Shown: in pieces, positions 11,619 to 23,514 of the stretch | Position numbering within the stretch: the stretch's first letter is position 1 | Layout of the letters: every line of letters begins with the position of its first letter | NCBI GenBank assembly: GCA_030533445.1 | Contig: CM060080.1 | Location: 8,791,717-8,855,716 of the forward strand | Direction of reading: 5' to 3' | Length of the DNA stretch: 64,000 bases | Source: Cyprinodon diabolis | Taxonomy: Eukaryota > Chordata > Actinopteri > Cyprinodontiformes > Cyprinodontidae | Translations under genes and position numbers: made by a program | Notes under the pieces: model-generated | What the model saw: the letters and a program-made list of their open reading frames with translations, nothing else | What the model was told of the DNA's origin: nothing | The model's database searches: none

Positions 11619-14600
11619 CACTAACTTTTAACTATCACTAGCAAACTCACTGTTAACTATCACTAACTGTCCCTGTTAACTATCACTAACTCATTGTTAA
11701 CTATCACTAACTAACTCAGTGTTAACTATAACCAACTCACTGTTAACTAGCACTAACTGACACTGTTACCTAGCACTAACTCATTGTTAACTAGCACTAA
11801 CTCACTGTTAACTAGCACTAGCTGTCACTGTTAACTATCACTAACTCATTGTTAACTATCACTAACTAACTCAGTGTTAACTATCACTAACTGTCCCTTT
11901 TAACTATCACTAACTTCCTTTTAACTGCTACTAACTGTGACTTGTAATTATCACTAACTCGCTGTTACCTATCAATAACTCAGTTTTAACTATCACTAAC
12001 TAACTCACTGTTAACTATCACTAACTCACTGTTAACCATCATTAACTGACTGTCACTGTTAACTATCACTAACTAACTCACTGTTATCTATCACTAACTA
12101 ACTCACTGTTAACTATCACTAACTAACTCACTGCTATCTATCACTAACTCACTGTTAACATCACTAACTCACAGTTAACATCACTAACTAACTCACTGCT
12201 ATCTATCACTAACTCACTGTTAACATCACTAACTAACTCACTCTTAACATCACTAACTAACTCACTGTTAACTATCACTAACTAACTCACTGTTATCTAT
12301 CACTAACTCACTGTTAACTATCACTAACTAACTCACTGTTATCTATCACTAACTCACTGTTAACTATCACTAACTCACTCACTGTAATCTATCACTAACT
12401 CACTGTTAACTATCACTAACTAACTCACTGTTATCTATCACTAACTCACTGTTAACTATCACTAACTAACTCACTGTTATCTATCACTAACTCACTGTTA
12501 TCTATCACTAACTAACTCACTGTTATCTATCACTAACTCACTGTTAACTATCACTAACTAACTCACTGTTATCTATCACTAACTCACTGTTAACTATCAC
12601 TAACTAACTCACTGTTATCTATCACTAACTCACTGTTAACTATCACTAACTAACTCACTGTTATCTATCACTAACTCACTCACTGTTATCTATCACTAAC
12701 TCACTGTTAACTATCACTCACTAACTCACTGTTATCTATCACTAACTCACTGTTAACTATCACTAACTAACTCACTGTTATCTATCACTAACTCACTGTT
12801 AACTATCACTGACTAACTCACTGTTAACTATCACTAACTAACTCACTGTTAACTATCACTAACTAACTCACTGTTATCTATCACTAACTCTCTGCTAACT
12901 ATCACTAACTAACTCACTGTTAACTATCACTAACTAACTCACTGTTATCTATCACTAACTCACTGTTAACTATCACTAACTAACTCACTGTTATCTATCA
13001 CTAACTCACTGTTAACTATCACTAACTAACTCACTGTTATCTATCACTAACTCACTGTTATCTATCACTAACTCACAGTTAACTATCACTAACTAACTCA
13101 CTGTTATCTATCACTAACTCACTGTTAACTATCACTAACTAACTCACTGTTATCTATCACTAACTCACTGTTATCACTAACTAACTCACTGTTATCTATC
13201 ACTAACTCACTGTTAACATCACTAACTAATTCACTGTTAACTATCACTAACTCACTGTTAACTATCACTAACTAACTCACTGTTATCTATCACTAACTCA
13301 CAGTTAACTATCACTAACTAACTCACTGTTATCTATCACTAACTCACTGTTAACTATCACTAACTAACTCACTGTTATCTATCACTAACTCACTGTTAAC
13401 TATCACTAACTAACTCACTGTTATCTATCACTAACTCACTGTTATCTATCACTAACTCACAGTTAACTATCACTAACTAACTCACTGTTATCTATCACTA
13501 ACTCACTGTTAACTATCACTAACTAACTCACTGTTATCTATCACTAACTCACTGTTAACTATCACTAACTAACTCACTGTTATCTATCACTAACTCACTG
13601 TTATCTATCACTAACTCACTGTTAACTATCACTAACTAACTCAATGTTATCACTAACTCACTGTTAACTATCACTAACTAACTTACTGTTATCTATCACT
13701 AACTCACTGTTAACTATCACTAACTCACTGTTAACTATCACTAACTCACTGTTAACCATCACTAACTAACTCACTGTTATCTATCACTAACTCACTGTTA
13801 TCTATCACTAACTAACTCACTGTTAACTATCACTAACTAACTCACTGTTATCTATCACTAACTAACTCACTGTTATCTATCACTAACTCACTGTTAACTA
13901 TCACTAACTAACTCACTGTTATCTATCACTAACTCACTGTTAACTATCACTAACTAACTCACTGTTATCTATCACTAACTCACTGTTATCTATCACTAAC
14001 TCACTGTTATCTATCAATAACTCACTGTTAACTATCACTAACTCACTGTTAACTATCACTAACTAACTCACTGTTATCTATCACTAACTCACTGTTAACT
14101 ATCACTAACTAACTCACTGTTATCTATCACTAACTCACTGTTAACTATCACTAACTAACTCACTGTTAACTATCACTAACTAACTCACTGTTATCTATCA
14201 CTAACTCACTGTTAACTATCACTAACTAACTCACTGTTATCTATCACTAACTCACTGTTAACTATCACTAACTAACTCATTGTTATCTATCACTAACTCA
14301 CTGTTAACTATCACTAACTAACTCACTGTTATCTATCACTAACTCACTGTTAACTATCACTAACTAACTCACTGTTATCTATCACTAACTCACTGTTATC
14401 TATCACTAACTAACTCACTGTTATCTATCACTAACTCACTGTTAACTATCACTAACTAACTCACTGTTATCTATCACTAACTCACTGTTAACTATCACTA
14501 ACTAACTCACTGTTATCTATCACTAACTCACTGTTAACTATCACTAACTAACTCACTGTTATCTATCACTAACTCACTCACTGTTATCTATCACTAACTC

Positions 14601-15276
14601 ACTGTTAACTATCACTCACTAACTCACTGTTATCTATCACTAACTCACTGTTAACTATCACTAACTAACTCACTGTTATCTATCACTAACTCACTGTTAA
14701 CTATCACTGACTAACTCACTGTTAACTATCACTAACTAACTCACTGTTAACTATCACTAACTAACTCACTGTTATCTATCACTAACTCTCTGCTAACTAT
14801 CACTAACTAACTCACTGTTAACTATCACTAACTAACTCACTGTTATCTATCACTAACTCACTGTTAACTATCACTAACTAACTCACTGTTATCTATCACT
14901 AACTCACTGTTAACTATCACTAACTAACTCACTGTTAACTATCACTAACTAACTCACTGTTATCTATCACTAACTCACTGTTAACTATCACTAACTAACT
15001 CACTGTTATCTATCACTAACTCACTGTTAACTATCACTAACTAACTCATTGTTATCTATCACTAACTCACTGTTAACTATCACTAACTAACTCACTGTTA
15101 ACTATCACTAACTAACTCACTGTTATCTCTCACTAACTCACTGTTAACTGTCACTAACTAACTCACTGTTATCTATCACTAACTCACTGTTATCTATCAC
15201 TAACTCACTGTTAACTATCACTAACTAACTCACTGTTAACTATCACTAACTAACTCACTGTTAACTATCACTAACT
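11619..15276. repeat. 3.7-kb minisatellite with 46-bp higher-order unit
   Basis: Tandem units alternate between about 25 bp (TATCACTAACTAACTCACTGTTATC-like) and 21 bp (the same minus one TAAC), giving a 46-bp higher-order period. The left 600 bases are more diverged. Nearly every unit carries TAA stop triplets, so the array is closed to translation. Rare variant units recur in the same order at a distance of 1,898 bp (for example 12811 and 14709), showing a large internal duplication. Confidence 0.95.
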
Positions 15277-17140
15277 CATCAGTCTAATGAACAAAAGGTT
15301 ATAAATTCAGAAAGTCTCAGAAATGTTTTTCATTTTTCGGATCTTAAAATCTTTCTAGATAATTTAATCCATTCTGAGAGATTTCCGATCATCTGATGAA
15401 CATTGATCAGGGCGTCTGCAGCATCTATAAATGACTTTCTGTAGAGAAACATGACGAAGCACTGCTATCACGGATTCTGATGTTTCTCCTTTAGAAGTCA
15501 GGGGTTCCTCCGTAGCTCTCCCAGGTATCTCATCTTCCCTCCTGGCGAGCAGACATCCTGGGGGCGGAGCTCTGTTCCTGCAGAGATCTGAGGAATCTCT
15601 GCTCTCAGATAACTGGCCTCCTGTCCAGGGAAAAGTTCGTCCATCTTCCCCGTAAAGAATTTCGGGCTGTGGCCGATGAGGATAGACCTGGTTCTTTGCA
15701 CACATTGAAAGCAGATTTCTAAGCACCTGTTCTGTCTGTGTTGTATAGTATTATTTTCAGACATTCATTATTTTAAAGGTTTCAATAAATTACACATCTC
15801 ACTGTTTTCAATATAATCAATGTTGAGAAATCCAATGTCTGTTCCTTCATTTCCATGTAGAATCAGACCAACCTGCTGCCTTCTTCTTTCTCTCCATCGT
15901 CACACCTGGACCACATTAACTTTGTTAAATGTAGTGTGAACAGGTTCTGGAACAGGTTCTGGTCAGCATCAGGATGATGTCCATCAGCCAGAGAAGATTT
16001 CACATCATTGAATATATTTTGGTTTCACAGGGAAATAATTCAGATTCATTTCTAGTTTTTAAGTTCCATTTATTACAGCCGTACCAAAGAAACAGGGATG
16101 GTTTCAAAACTAAAGCAGCAAATAAAAACAACACATTTTAATTCAAACTATAATTTTAATGGAATATATGCTGCATTTATTTAGACATATCTGTTTCATC
16201 ACAACAGCACTGCACACATAGAATCAGAAGACGCTTTGCTGTGCCTGCTTTTACGTAAATGATGCTCAAAGTTTACAGATTAGTTTACCTATAATCACAC
16301 AAGTTCTGAAAATATTTGATGAAGTGTTGGTTTAAATAAAGGCGGTTTATGGTAATTCACTAAGTCAGCATTTTGTCTGTTCACAGATGAAAACAGCTCA
16401 TAACAGCTCTCTCAGCTCATTGTTCTGTCTGCTCTGATCTGGAAAACGTTTCTCTAACTAACCTAAAGTCTGCAAAGAGCTGTGAATGTCTCCACAAATA
16501 AAGTTCTTATAGAGAACAGGAAAATGTTGAACAGTCAGACCTCTATTCCCTCTATAATAACTAAATGACTCCTCTGGCACTCTGTAACCTTGCAGGAAGA
16601 CGATTGATTAAAATACGTTAATAAGGAAGTATCATTAAAATCAGCATCATAATTATCATCGGATGGTTTCTGATAGGAAATAGATTTTTCTGACCAAACT
16701 TCCTACAGTTCTGCTGCTTCCTTTCCAGTTCAGGGACTGGGATCCACTTCCAGCAGCTCTGCTTTGTTTTTAGGGTTTTTCTCTGAACTTATGAGGAATT
16801 TGGTTATACAAGAAGAAAAATCTGTCAATTACATCCCAGAGTTTTTCTGATTTCATTTTCAGAAATGTGTATCGATTGATGGACACACAGCAGACAGCTT
16901 TGAATCCCTGTGTAATCTAAAAAAATGACCACATGATGGCTCTATAACACTGAACATCCACTCCATGCTTTACTAGCACCACATCCTCCGCATTCTGCAG
17001 AGCTTCAGTGCAGATGCAGAACCGTCCAGGGAGAGTTTGATTAATCAAAGACAATCAGGATTCAGACTGATGATGAACCTTCACAGCTCTACTGTTTGCT
17101 AACAAACTTTCAGGAAAGGATATCAGTTAAATGACACTAT
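15277..17140. other. Intergenic sequence, nothing recognised
   Basis: AT-rich unique-looking sequence. Overlapping minus-strand open frames at 15364-15764 show no domain or motif I can name. Confidence 0.5.
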
Positions 17141-18030
17141 CTGGGGTCTGTTTCCCAAAGTGAGTTTCTTCATCCTCTGTATCTGTTGCCATAGTAACAT
17201 CCTCCCAGAGCTAACCTGGTCAGAAACAGGTTTCCATCAGTAAACTCAAGTTTCCTCTGTCTCCACTGTCCTTACAGCCAATTACGCTGCTTTATTTCCT
17301 GATTTAACTGATTTTTGTCCTAGTTTTATGCATAAAAAATATATAAATATTATTCACTAGGTCCGTTAGACACATAAGGTTTTATAAACAAACATTTTAT
17401 GTCCGTTTGACGAGGATCTAATTAAAGAATGATCGTCATTAATTCACAGAGAATAAAATATTTATAGGGAGAGGATTCTACAACTCAGTGACAGGACAGG
17501 AGATTACTGGTTTTTGGTTTGTTTTATATGAGCGATATGCAGATCATTTTATTTTTATTTAGTTATATTTACAGTAGATGAAGAACTACTGAAATTATTT
17601 TCAGATTACACATAAATAGATTCATAAATTCTACAGGGGAAAAGGAATTACTTTGGAGTAAGGATTAGTATTCAGTGGATGATAACAACCTACTGAGCCT
17701 ACTGACATAATCTGAAGCCATTCTATGGGACTGATAGCCGCTAATAACGGCCGTTTATTGGGACGATAACATCCGAAGCACGGCTGCAAACAGCCACTCA
17801 GTATTTACTGTGTTAAAGAAGACAGAATCAACATGAGGAGGAACCCATGAGACGATGAACAGGTTCTATCTATTAGAACTATGTTTCTAGACCTCATCTT
17901 CACCGGCTGACAGAAGAATTCCCCTAAATAGCTCCATTGATCCACTACCCAGCAAGAAGTAAACCCATAATGTTAATATGGTCACAACAGGTTACGGTAA
18001 GCCAATTTGATATGTATTAGTATTGCTGAA
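17141..18030. repeat. Interspersed repeat, copy 1 (possibly a degenerate DNA transposon)
   Basis: Begins CTGGGGTCTGTTTCCCAAAG and is similar over about 800 bases to 30787-31610, and inverted to 32150-32420. Shared landmarks are CATAGTAACATCCTCCCAGAGC, TAATAACGGCC and GAGGAACCCATGAGACGATG. The trailing part (GGTCACAACAGGTTACGGTAAGCC, near 17980) recurs at 32925. The start resembles PIF/Harbinger-type ends known from fish, but I see no transposase and no clear second end. Confidence 0.6.
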
Positions 18031-18090
18031 CATGTATTCCTGGGTGACGACACCCAGGAATACATGAGGGGGGATGCTATCCCCCCTCAT
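18031..18090. repeat. Two abutting perfect hairpins
   Basis: Arms 18031-18046 and 18051-18066 are a 16-bp perfect inverted repeat with a 4-base loop ACGA. Directly after, overlapping by three bases, arms 18064-18075 and 18079-18090 form a 12-bp perfect inverted repeat with loop GCT and a C6/G6 stem. Confidence 0.85.
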
Positions 18091-18430
18091 AAAATGCATT
18101 TTTATGTTAAATATAGTTTTATTGAATAATTTGAATGATGAATTCCAATCATTATATTTAATGAGTTTCACTAAAATATTCTTAATTTCAATTGATCAGT
18201 TTGTCAGTTCATCTGATTGGTTTTGATGCATTTGATTTTGATTTTTAAATCTAAATGAAATATAAACAACATATCTAAAATGTTTTATTTTAATAAATGT
18301 TAATATAAATTAATAAATAACATGTTAGCCTGATGTGTATTTTCTATCCAAACCATCAAACTGCTCCTGATTCAGTTCATTTTAATGTCGGCCGCACTAA
18401 CTGCTGCCAAGCAGCTGTTCAGTGAGACGG

Positions 18431-19134
18431 TGTCATGATTGGTTCAGGAAGACCCAATATGCAAAACACCACGGAGACGGAAACTGGAGTAAAAGTTTAA
18501 CAATTTTTATTGAACAATGGTAAAATGAAAGAGTCAAGTACTGGTTCACTTCTGGGGATCGGGTTCACAGGCAACTGGAAGGGAGACAGTTCAGTTAGCC
18601 ACGTAGCTGGTGAATGTGGAAATGTTATCTTCAGAGATCTACCTTGAAGAATCCGGGTTTGGCTTTGAGAGAGGCACTGTTGGTTCCAGAGACTGTTTGA
18701 TTCAGCAGAGTTCAGTTTCAGCTTCAGCGTCTTGCATCTAACGATAGGACAGACCTTGGTTTTCCAGCTCTTTGTCCAGAGCAGCATGGGAAATCCAGAG
18801 AAGGTTCTTCAGGTTTGGCTCTGAGGGCAGGCTCGACAGGTTAAGCTCATCCAGAGCTTACAGGACAAAAACAGGTTTCCTGTAGGCAGAGACAAAAGGT
18901 AATTAGTTTCCAGCTAGGAGACTAGAGGCAACAAAGATTTCACAGAGGAAGTGAGGCTCAGGTGCTAACCAAACTGGATAAACACTGCGGCGTTGATGCG
19001 AGGTCTGAGGGCTGCTTATATGGTGGAGGATCCTCCTGATGATGAGATGGGTTTCAGGTGTGTTGAAGGCTCAGCTCAGGAGGATCCACAGTGAACTCTG
19101 CTGGAGACAGGTGGTACAGCTCCAGATCCCAACA
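18431..19134 (-). repeat. 3' LTR of the Gypsy element
   Basis: In element orientation it starts TGTTGGGATC and ends ...CAATCATGACA (TG...CA). It contains AATAAA at 18506-18511 near its 3' end, as expected for the end of R. A polypurine run of eight G (19138-19145 on the minus strand) lies just inside the LTR, as expected for the plus-strand primer. Confidence 0.93.
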
Positions 19135-19137
19135 GTA

Positions 19138-19145
19138 CCCCCCCC
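19138..19145 (-). other. Polypurine tract of the Gypsy element
   Basis: On the minus strand the sequence GAGGGGGGGG ends three bases before the 3' LTR start. This is the position and composition of the plus-strand primer of LTR retrotransposons. Confidence 0.75.
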
Positions 19146-19472
19146 TCAACGACCGCCTCTTGGCGGTCCAGAAGACGTCGATGGGAGGGATCGCTCGTAC
19201 TCCTCGCTGAGGGATTGGTCGAGGATGTAGGAACCAGGAACCCATTGACGATCCTCCGGACTGTAGCCCTCCCAGTCGACGAGGTACTGCCAGCCACGAC
19301 CTCGCCGACGGGAGTACACGATCCGGCGGACGGTGAAAGCCGGATGTCCATCGACTTCCAGGGCGGGTGGAGGGGAGTCGGACGGAGGGCACAAAGGGCT
19401 GGAGATCACGGGCTTGATCTGAGAGACGTGGAATGTGGGATGAATTCGAAGAGTCGGAGGCAGTTGTAGTCA
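19146..19472 (-). pseudogene. Chromodomain end of Gypsy pol
   Basis: The frame reads [20 protein letters not shown], then [37 protein letters not shown] in pieces: a chromodomain with the usual YLVDWEGY core and aromatic cage positions. Chromodomains steer integrase to modified histones in chromoviruses. The frame joins the integrase C-terminus through a TGA at 19470-19472; the position corresponds to an arginine in related elements, so a CGA to TGA (CpG decay) change is the likely cause. Confidence 0.85.
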
Positions 19473-20420
19473 TACGGCAGACTGGTTTATGACCTGGGAA
19501 ATCCTGTAGGGGCCAATGAATCTGGGAGAGAGTTTACGGGACATCCCCTTGAGGGGAATGTCCCGAGTGGAGAGCCATACCTCCTGACCGACGGAGTAAA
19601 CTGGTGCAGGGCGTCTTCTTGAGTCAGCGAAACGTTTAGTGGTCTCCATGGAACGGTTGAGGGTGGCTATGGTGTCTCTCCAAATGCGATGACTGCGGCG
19701 GATGTGGTGGTTGACTGATTTGACCGAAATCTCTCTCTCGGGAAAAGTGGAGGTTGATAACCAAGACTGACCTGGAAAGGAGACTGGCCGGTGGAAGCTG
19801 ACTTTAGAGAGTTGTGAGCATATTCGATCCATGGAAGGTGTTGGCTCCAATCGGAGGGATTACTAGAGGTCAGACAACGAAGGGAGGATTCGAGCTGTTG
19901 ATTCATTCTCTCGGTTTGGCCATTGGACTGTGGGTGATAACCTGAGGTGAGAGAAGATTTGCAGTTGAGGGCTGAACAAAATGCCTTCCAAACCTGAGAG
20001 ATGAATTGTGGACCACGATCGGAAAGAATCTCCTGAGGGATGCCATGTAGACGGAAAACGTGTTTAATAAGGAGCTGGGCGGTCTGAAAAGCCGTAGGAA
20101 GCTTCCTGAGGGGTACAAGATGGCAGGACTTGGAAAATCGGTCAACAATGGTGAGAATTGTGGACATACCTCGAGAAATGGGAAGACCAGTAACAAAGTC
20201 AATTGCGATGTGAGACCAGGGACGAGAAGGAATAGGAAGTGGATGCAACAGGCCAGAGGGAGGTTGATGTGTGGACTTGTTTCTGGCGCAGGTAGAACAG
20301 GCCAGCACATACTCCTTAACATCTCTGTGTAGAGTGGGCCACCAGAAACGTCTTGAAATGAGGTTGATGGTTCTACTCACCCCCGGGTGAGCGGCAAATT
20401 TGGCATTGTGCATCCACTGA
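19473..20420 (-). pseudogene. Integrase of the Gypsy element, frameshifted
   Basis: The minus-strand translation shows the zinc-binding part ([10 protein letters not shown], then CSTCARNK) and the catalytic core ([35 protein letters not shown]), i.e. all three acidic residues of the DDE triad. A frameshift near 19700 moves the C-terminal part ([21 protein letters not shown]) to another frame, and a further one near 20420 separates it from RNase H. Confidence 0.9.
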
Positions 20421-20421
20421 A

Positions 20422-21990
20422 TTAGGCGAGACCAACAGAAGAAGGTACATAAGTCTTGTTTGGGGGACCGTTACCTGGATCTGGTTCTGAAGCGAGGGCA
20501 GAGTTTATTAGATCGGTGATCTCCCAGGTAACCACCCCAACAGTGCAGGAAGCGGGTAGAACAGGCTCAGGAGTCTCAGATTGATCAGTGGAATAAAGAC
20601 GAGAGAGAGAATCGGGTTTGATGTTCTTGGATCCGGGTCTGTAAGAGATGATGAGATTGAATCGTGAGAAAAATAGTGACCACCTTGACTGTCGAGGATT
20701 GGGCTGTTTGGCGGACTGGATATAGGCAAGGTTCTTATGATCTGTCCAAACAAGAACCGGGTGTTCTGCTCCCTCAAGCCAGTGTCTCCATTCCTCTAAT
20801 GCCAATTTGATGGCCAGTAATTCGCGGTCACCAACGTCGTAATTTTGCTCAGCAGAGGAGAGTCTACGGGAGAAAAAAGCACATGGGTGAACTCTTTGGT
20901 CTGAATCGAGTCTCTGAGATAAGACAGCACCAACTCCTGAGTCGGAAGCGTCGACTTCGAGGATAAATTGTTTCGATGAATCAGGCTGGATTAACACTGG
21001 AGCTCTGGAAAACAACATCTTTAATTTGTCAAAAGCAGTTTGAGCCTCGGGAGACCATTGGAAGGTTTTCTTGACTGATGTAAGAGAGGTTAGAGGTAGA
21101 GCTGTCTGACTATAATTCCTGATGAATCGTCGATAAAAATTAGCAAAACCCAGGAATCTCTGCAGCTGTTTGCGGTTTTCGGGAACCGGCCACTCCAAAA
21201 CTGCCTTTATCTTATCCTCAGATGGCTTAACCTGTCTGCCCTCGAGCACAAACCCCAAAAAGGTGACTGAAGGTTGGTGAAACTCGCATTTTTCGGCTTT
21301 GACGAAAAGTTTATTCTCAAGGAGTCTTTGTAAGACCAGGCGGACATGTTTCTTGTGTTCTGTGAGGTCTTTGGAGTAAATGAGTATGTCATCAATGTAG
21401 ACAAAAACAAACACGTTCAAAAAATCTCTGAGAACGTCGTTGACTAGGGCTTGAAAACACGCAGGAGCGTTTGTTAGACCAAAAGGCATGACTAAATACT
21501 CGAATTGACCCAGAGGGGTCTTAAAGGCAGTCTTCCATTCATCGCCATCTCTGATTCTGAGAAGTTGATAGGCGTTCCTTAAGTCGAGCTTAGTAAAGAC
21601 AGTGGCCCCTTGAACTGGTTCGAAGGCAGAAGCGAGTAGAGGAAGTGGGTACTTATTCTTAACAGTAATTTGGTTCAAACCTCTGTAGTCAATACATGGT
21701 CTGAGAGATCCATCCTTCTTACCCACAAAAAAGAAACCTGCTCCTAAAGGAGATGAAGAGGGGCGGATTATTCCAGCAGCTAGTGACTCATTTATGTATT
21801 TCTCCATTGTCTCCCGTTCGGGTTTGTAGATATTATAAAGTCGACTGCCGGGTAGAGGAGCTCCTGGTAAAAGCTCGATAGCACAGTCGTATGGTCTGTG
21901 AGGTGGAAGGGACGTAGCACTGACCTTACTGAAGACAGGGGCTAGATCATGGTACTCAGGAGGAACAGAAGTAAGGTCAGGAGAGTCCAT
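20422..21990 (-). pseudogene. Reverse transcriptase and RNase H of the Gypsy element
   Basis: A 522-residue open frame. RT motifs in order: [48 protein letters not shown], the catalytic [10 protein letters not shown], and FLGFVLEG. RNase H follows with [29 protein letters not shown] and [11 protein letters not shown]. The domain residues look complete. The frame is cut off from protease by a homopolymer shift (C11 at 21993-22003) and from integrase by an indel near 20420. Confidence 0.95.
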
Positions 21991-22470
21991 CTCCCCCCCC
22001 CCCTCTAGGAGATCTTACAGCGGGGGCCGCTGAACGAAGGCACGTCTCATGGCATGAGGTCGACCAAGACTCAATATGACGATCGGTCCAGTTTATGTGG
22101 GGGTTATGTCGTTCCAGCCACTCAAATCCCAAAACCAACGGAGAACATGCAGAGGGAAAAACAAAGAAAGATATGGTTTCTCGATGGTTACCTGAAACCA
22201 ACAGTTCGAGGGGTTGTGTCTGGTGAGTCACTTGGTGAAGCTTCTTTCCATCAATCGCAGAGACACAGAGAGGCTGGGTTAGAGGAACAGTTTCAATCTG
22301 TAGTTGTTCAACTAAATTGGAGTCAATCAGGTTCCTTTCACAGCCTGAATCAATGAATGCAGATAAAGTGAGGTTTTGGTCAGCAAAAATCAGCGTGGCT
22401 GGAAGTAATAGGCGAGGAGATTTTTTAGAAATAACATGGCCCGTCAGACTCCTCAGATCCTCTGACGGGC
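21991..22470 (-). pseudogene. Protease region of the Gypsy element
   Basis: The frame lies -1 relative to gag, as expected if Gag-Pol is made by ribosomal frameshifting. It contains the aspartic-protease active site in SAFIDSGCERNLID (near 22340-22370) and then PLVLGFEWLERHNPHI, a typical conserved block. The frame fails in the G11 run (minus strand) immediately before the RT. Confidence 0.82.
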
Positions 22471-23514
22471 CCCGGCTTTTGATTTAGCTGGGCATGAGGC
22501 AATGAAATGGCCACTCTCACCACAGTAGATGCACAGCTTGCTCCTGACACGCCTTAACCTTTCCTCTGGAGTTAGCCTCGTATGTCCAACCTGCATGGGT
22601 TCGGCCTCCACTTCAACCGCATGAGAGGCCTGAACTGGCAACGGGAGAGATTGGATCTTAGTTCTTGGCTTAGAAAAAGGTTCTGTGGAAGAGGAGAAGG
22701 CAGGTGCAATGTTAGAGGCAGAAACAGAACTTAAAGGACCATGATTCCTTGGTTTAGAGCTATTTCTGGCTCGAATCCTATTATCCAGCCTGATTGTCAG
22801 GCGAATTAATTCCTCAAGAGTGGCAGGTTCGTCAAGGGTAGCAAGCTCATCCTTTATGTTTTCATTGAGAGCCTCAAAAAATGCTGTCTTAAGAGCACAT
22901 TGGTTCCAACCGGAAGCTGCGGCTTTAACCCGGAAGTTAATGGAGAATTCAGCTACAGAAGAATTTCCTTGTCTTAGTTTCAAAAGAGCTCGAGAATCAA
23001 CAGTTTGATCTGTTTCCTGGTTGAAGACTTGTGAAAACTCAGAGATAAAGTCGGAGTACTGGCAGCTAAGGCTTTCGTGGGAAGAAAACCTAGCCTGTGC
23101 CCATTCCAGGGCTCTTCCGGTCAATTGAGACAAAATAAATGATATCTTCTTATAATCGGTGGGAAAACTGCCAGGGGAATTTTTGAAGATTAATCGACAT
23201 TGAAATAAAAATCCTTTACAGTCACTAATGTTACCTGAAAACTTTTCAGGGAGGCTTGGTCGGAACTCTGACGATGACGTCACCGCTGGTGACCTCGGAG
23301 GAAGGACTGGACCCGGAAATGGTTGTGCTAGCGGCGTGGCGTTAGCGCTGTTTAATTTGTTAGCGAAGCCTTGAATGATTTGATCCTGATACAGAACCAT
23401 TCTGTGTAACTCACGTAGTGTTTGGGTTTGTTCCATAATCTGGGCATCTTGTTCCTCCAACCGACGATGGTATTGGTCTGCTGGGCCTAGTGTTTGGCCG
23501 CAGTGTTCTGTCAT
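22453..23514 (-). CDS. Gag of the Gypsy element
   Basis: Open frame of 353 residues starting at an ATG (23512-23514) that lies in the last bases of the 5' LTR. An N-terminal coiled-coil-like stretch (HRRLEEQDAQIMEQTQTLREL) is followed by a capsid-like region (FPGPVLPP, FRPSLPEKFSG, FLFQCRLIF) and one CCHC zinc knuckle, CIYCGESGHFIASC, near the C-terminus. It forms the particle that packages the element's RNA. The primer-binding segment overlaps codons 3-6. An in-frame upstream ATG inside the LTR is possible but less likely. Confidence 0.88.
   Translation of the reverse strand: MTEHCGQTLGPADQYHRRLEEQDAQIMEQTQTLRELHRMVLYQDQIIQGFANKLNSANATPLAQPFPGPVLPPRSPAVTSSSEFRPSLPEKFSGNISDCKGFLFQCRLIFKNSPGSFPTDYKKISFILSQLTGRALEWAQARFSSHESLSCQYSDFISEFSQVFNQETDQTVDSRALLKLRQGNSSVAEFSINFRVKAAASGWNQCALKTAFFEALNENIKDELATLDEPATLEELIRLTIRLDNRIRARNSSKPRNHGPLSSVSASNIAPAFSSSTEPFSKPRTKIQSLPLPVQASHAVEVEAEPMQVGHTRLTPEERLRRVRSKLCIYCGESGHFIASCPAKSKAGARQRI
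23497..23507 (-). other. Putative self-primer binding site of the Gypsy element
   Basis: One base inside the 5' LTR, the element-sense sequence AACACTGCGGC is an exact 11-base complement of GCCGCAGTGTT in the LTR (24059-24069, also 18981-18991). The LTR match begins about 30 bases downstream of a TATAAG box (24093-24098), i.e. at the predicted start of the RNA. I see no obvious tRNA-type primer site instead. Confidence 0.72.

Noticed and set aside
11619..15276. CRISPR-like array
   Set aside because: Units are directly adjacent with no unique spacers, and the genome is vertebrate; it is a minisatellite.
15364..15764. Overlapping minus-strand frames of 120 and 88 codons
   Set aside because: No recognisable domain, no splice partners and no conservation evidence available; probably chance.
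18497..18787. Minus-strand 96-codon frame, duplicated at 23575-23865
   Set aside because: Both lie inside the two LTRs of the Gypsy element and are identical because the LTRs are; no domain recognised.
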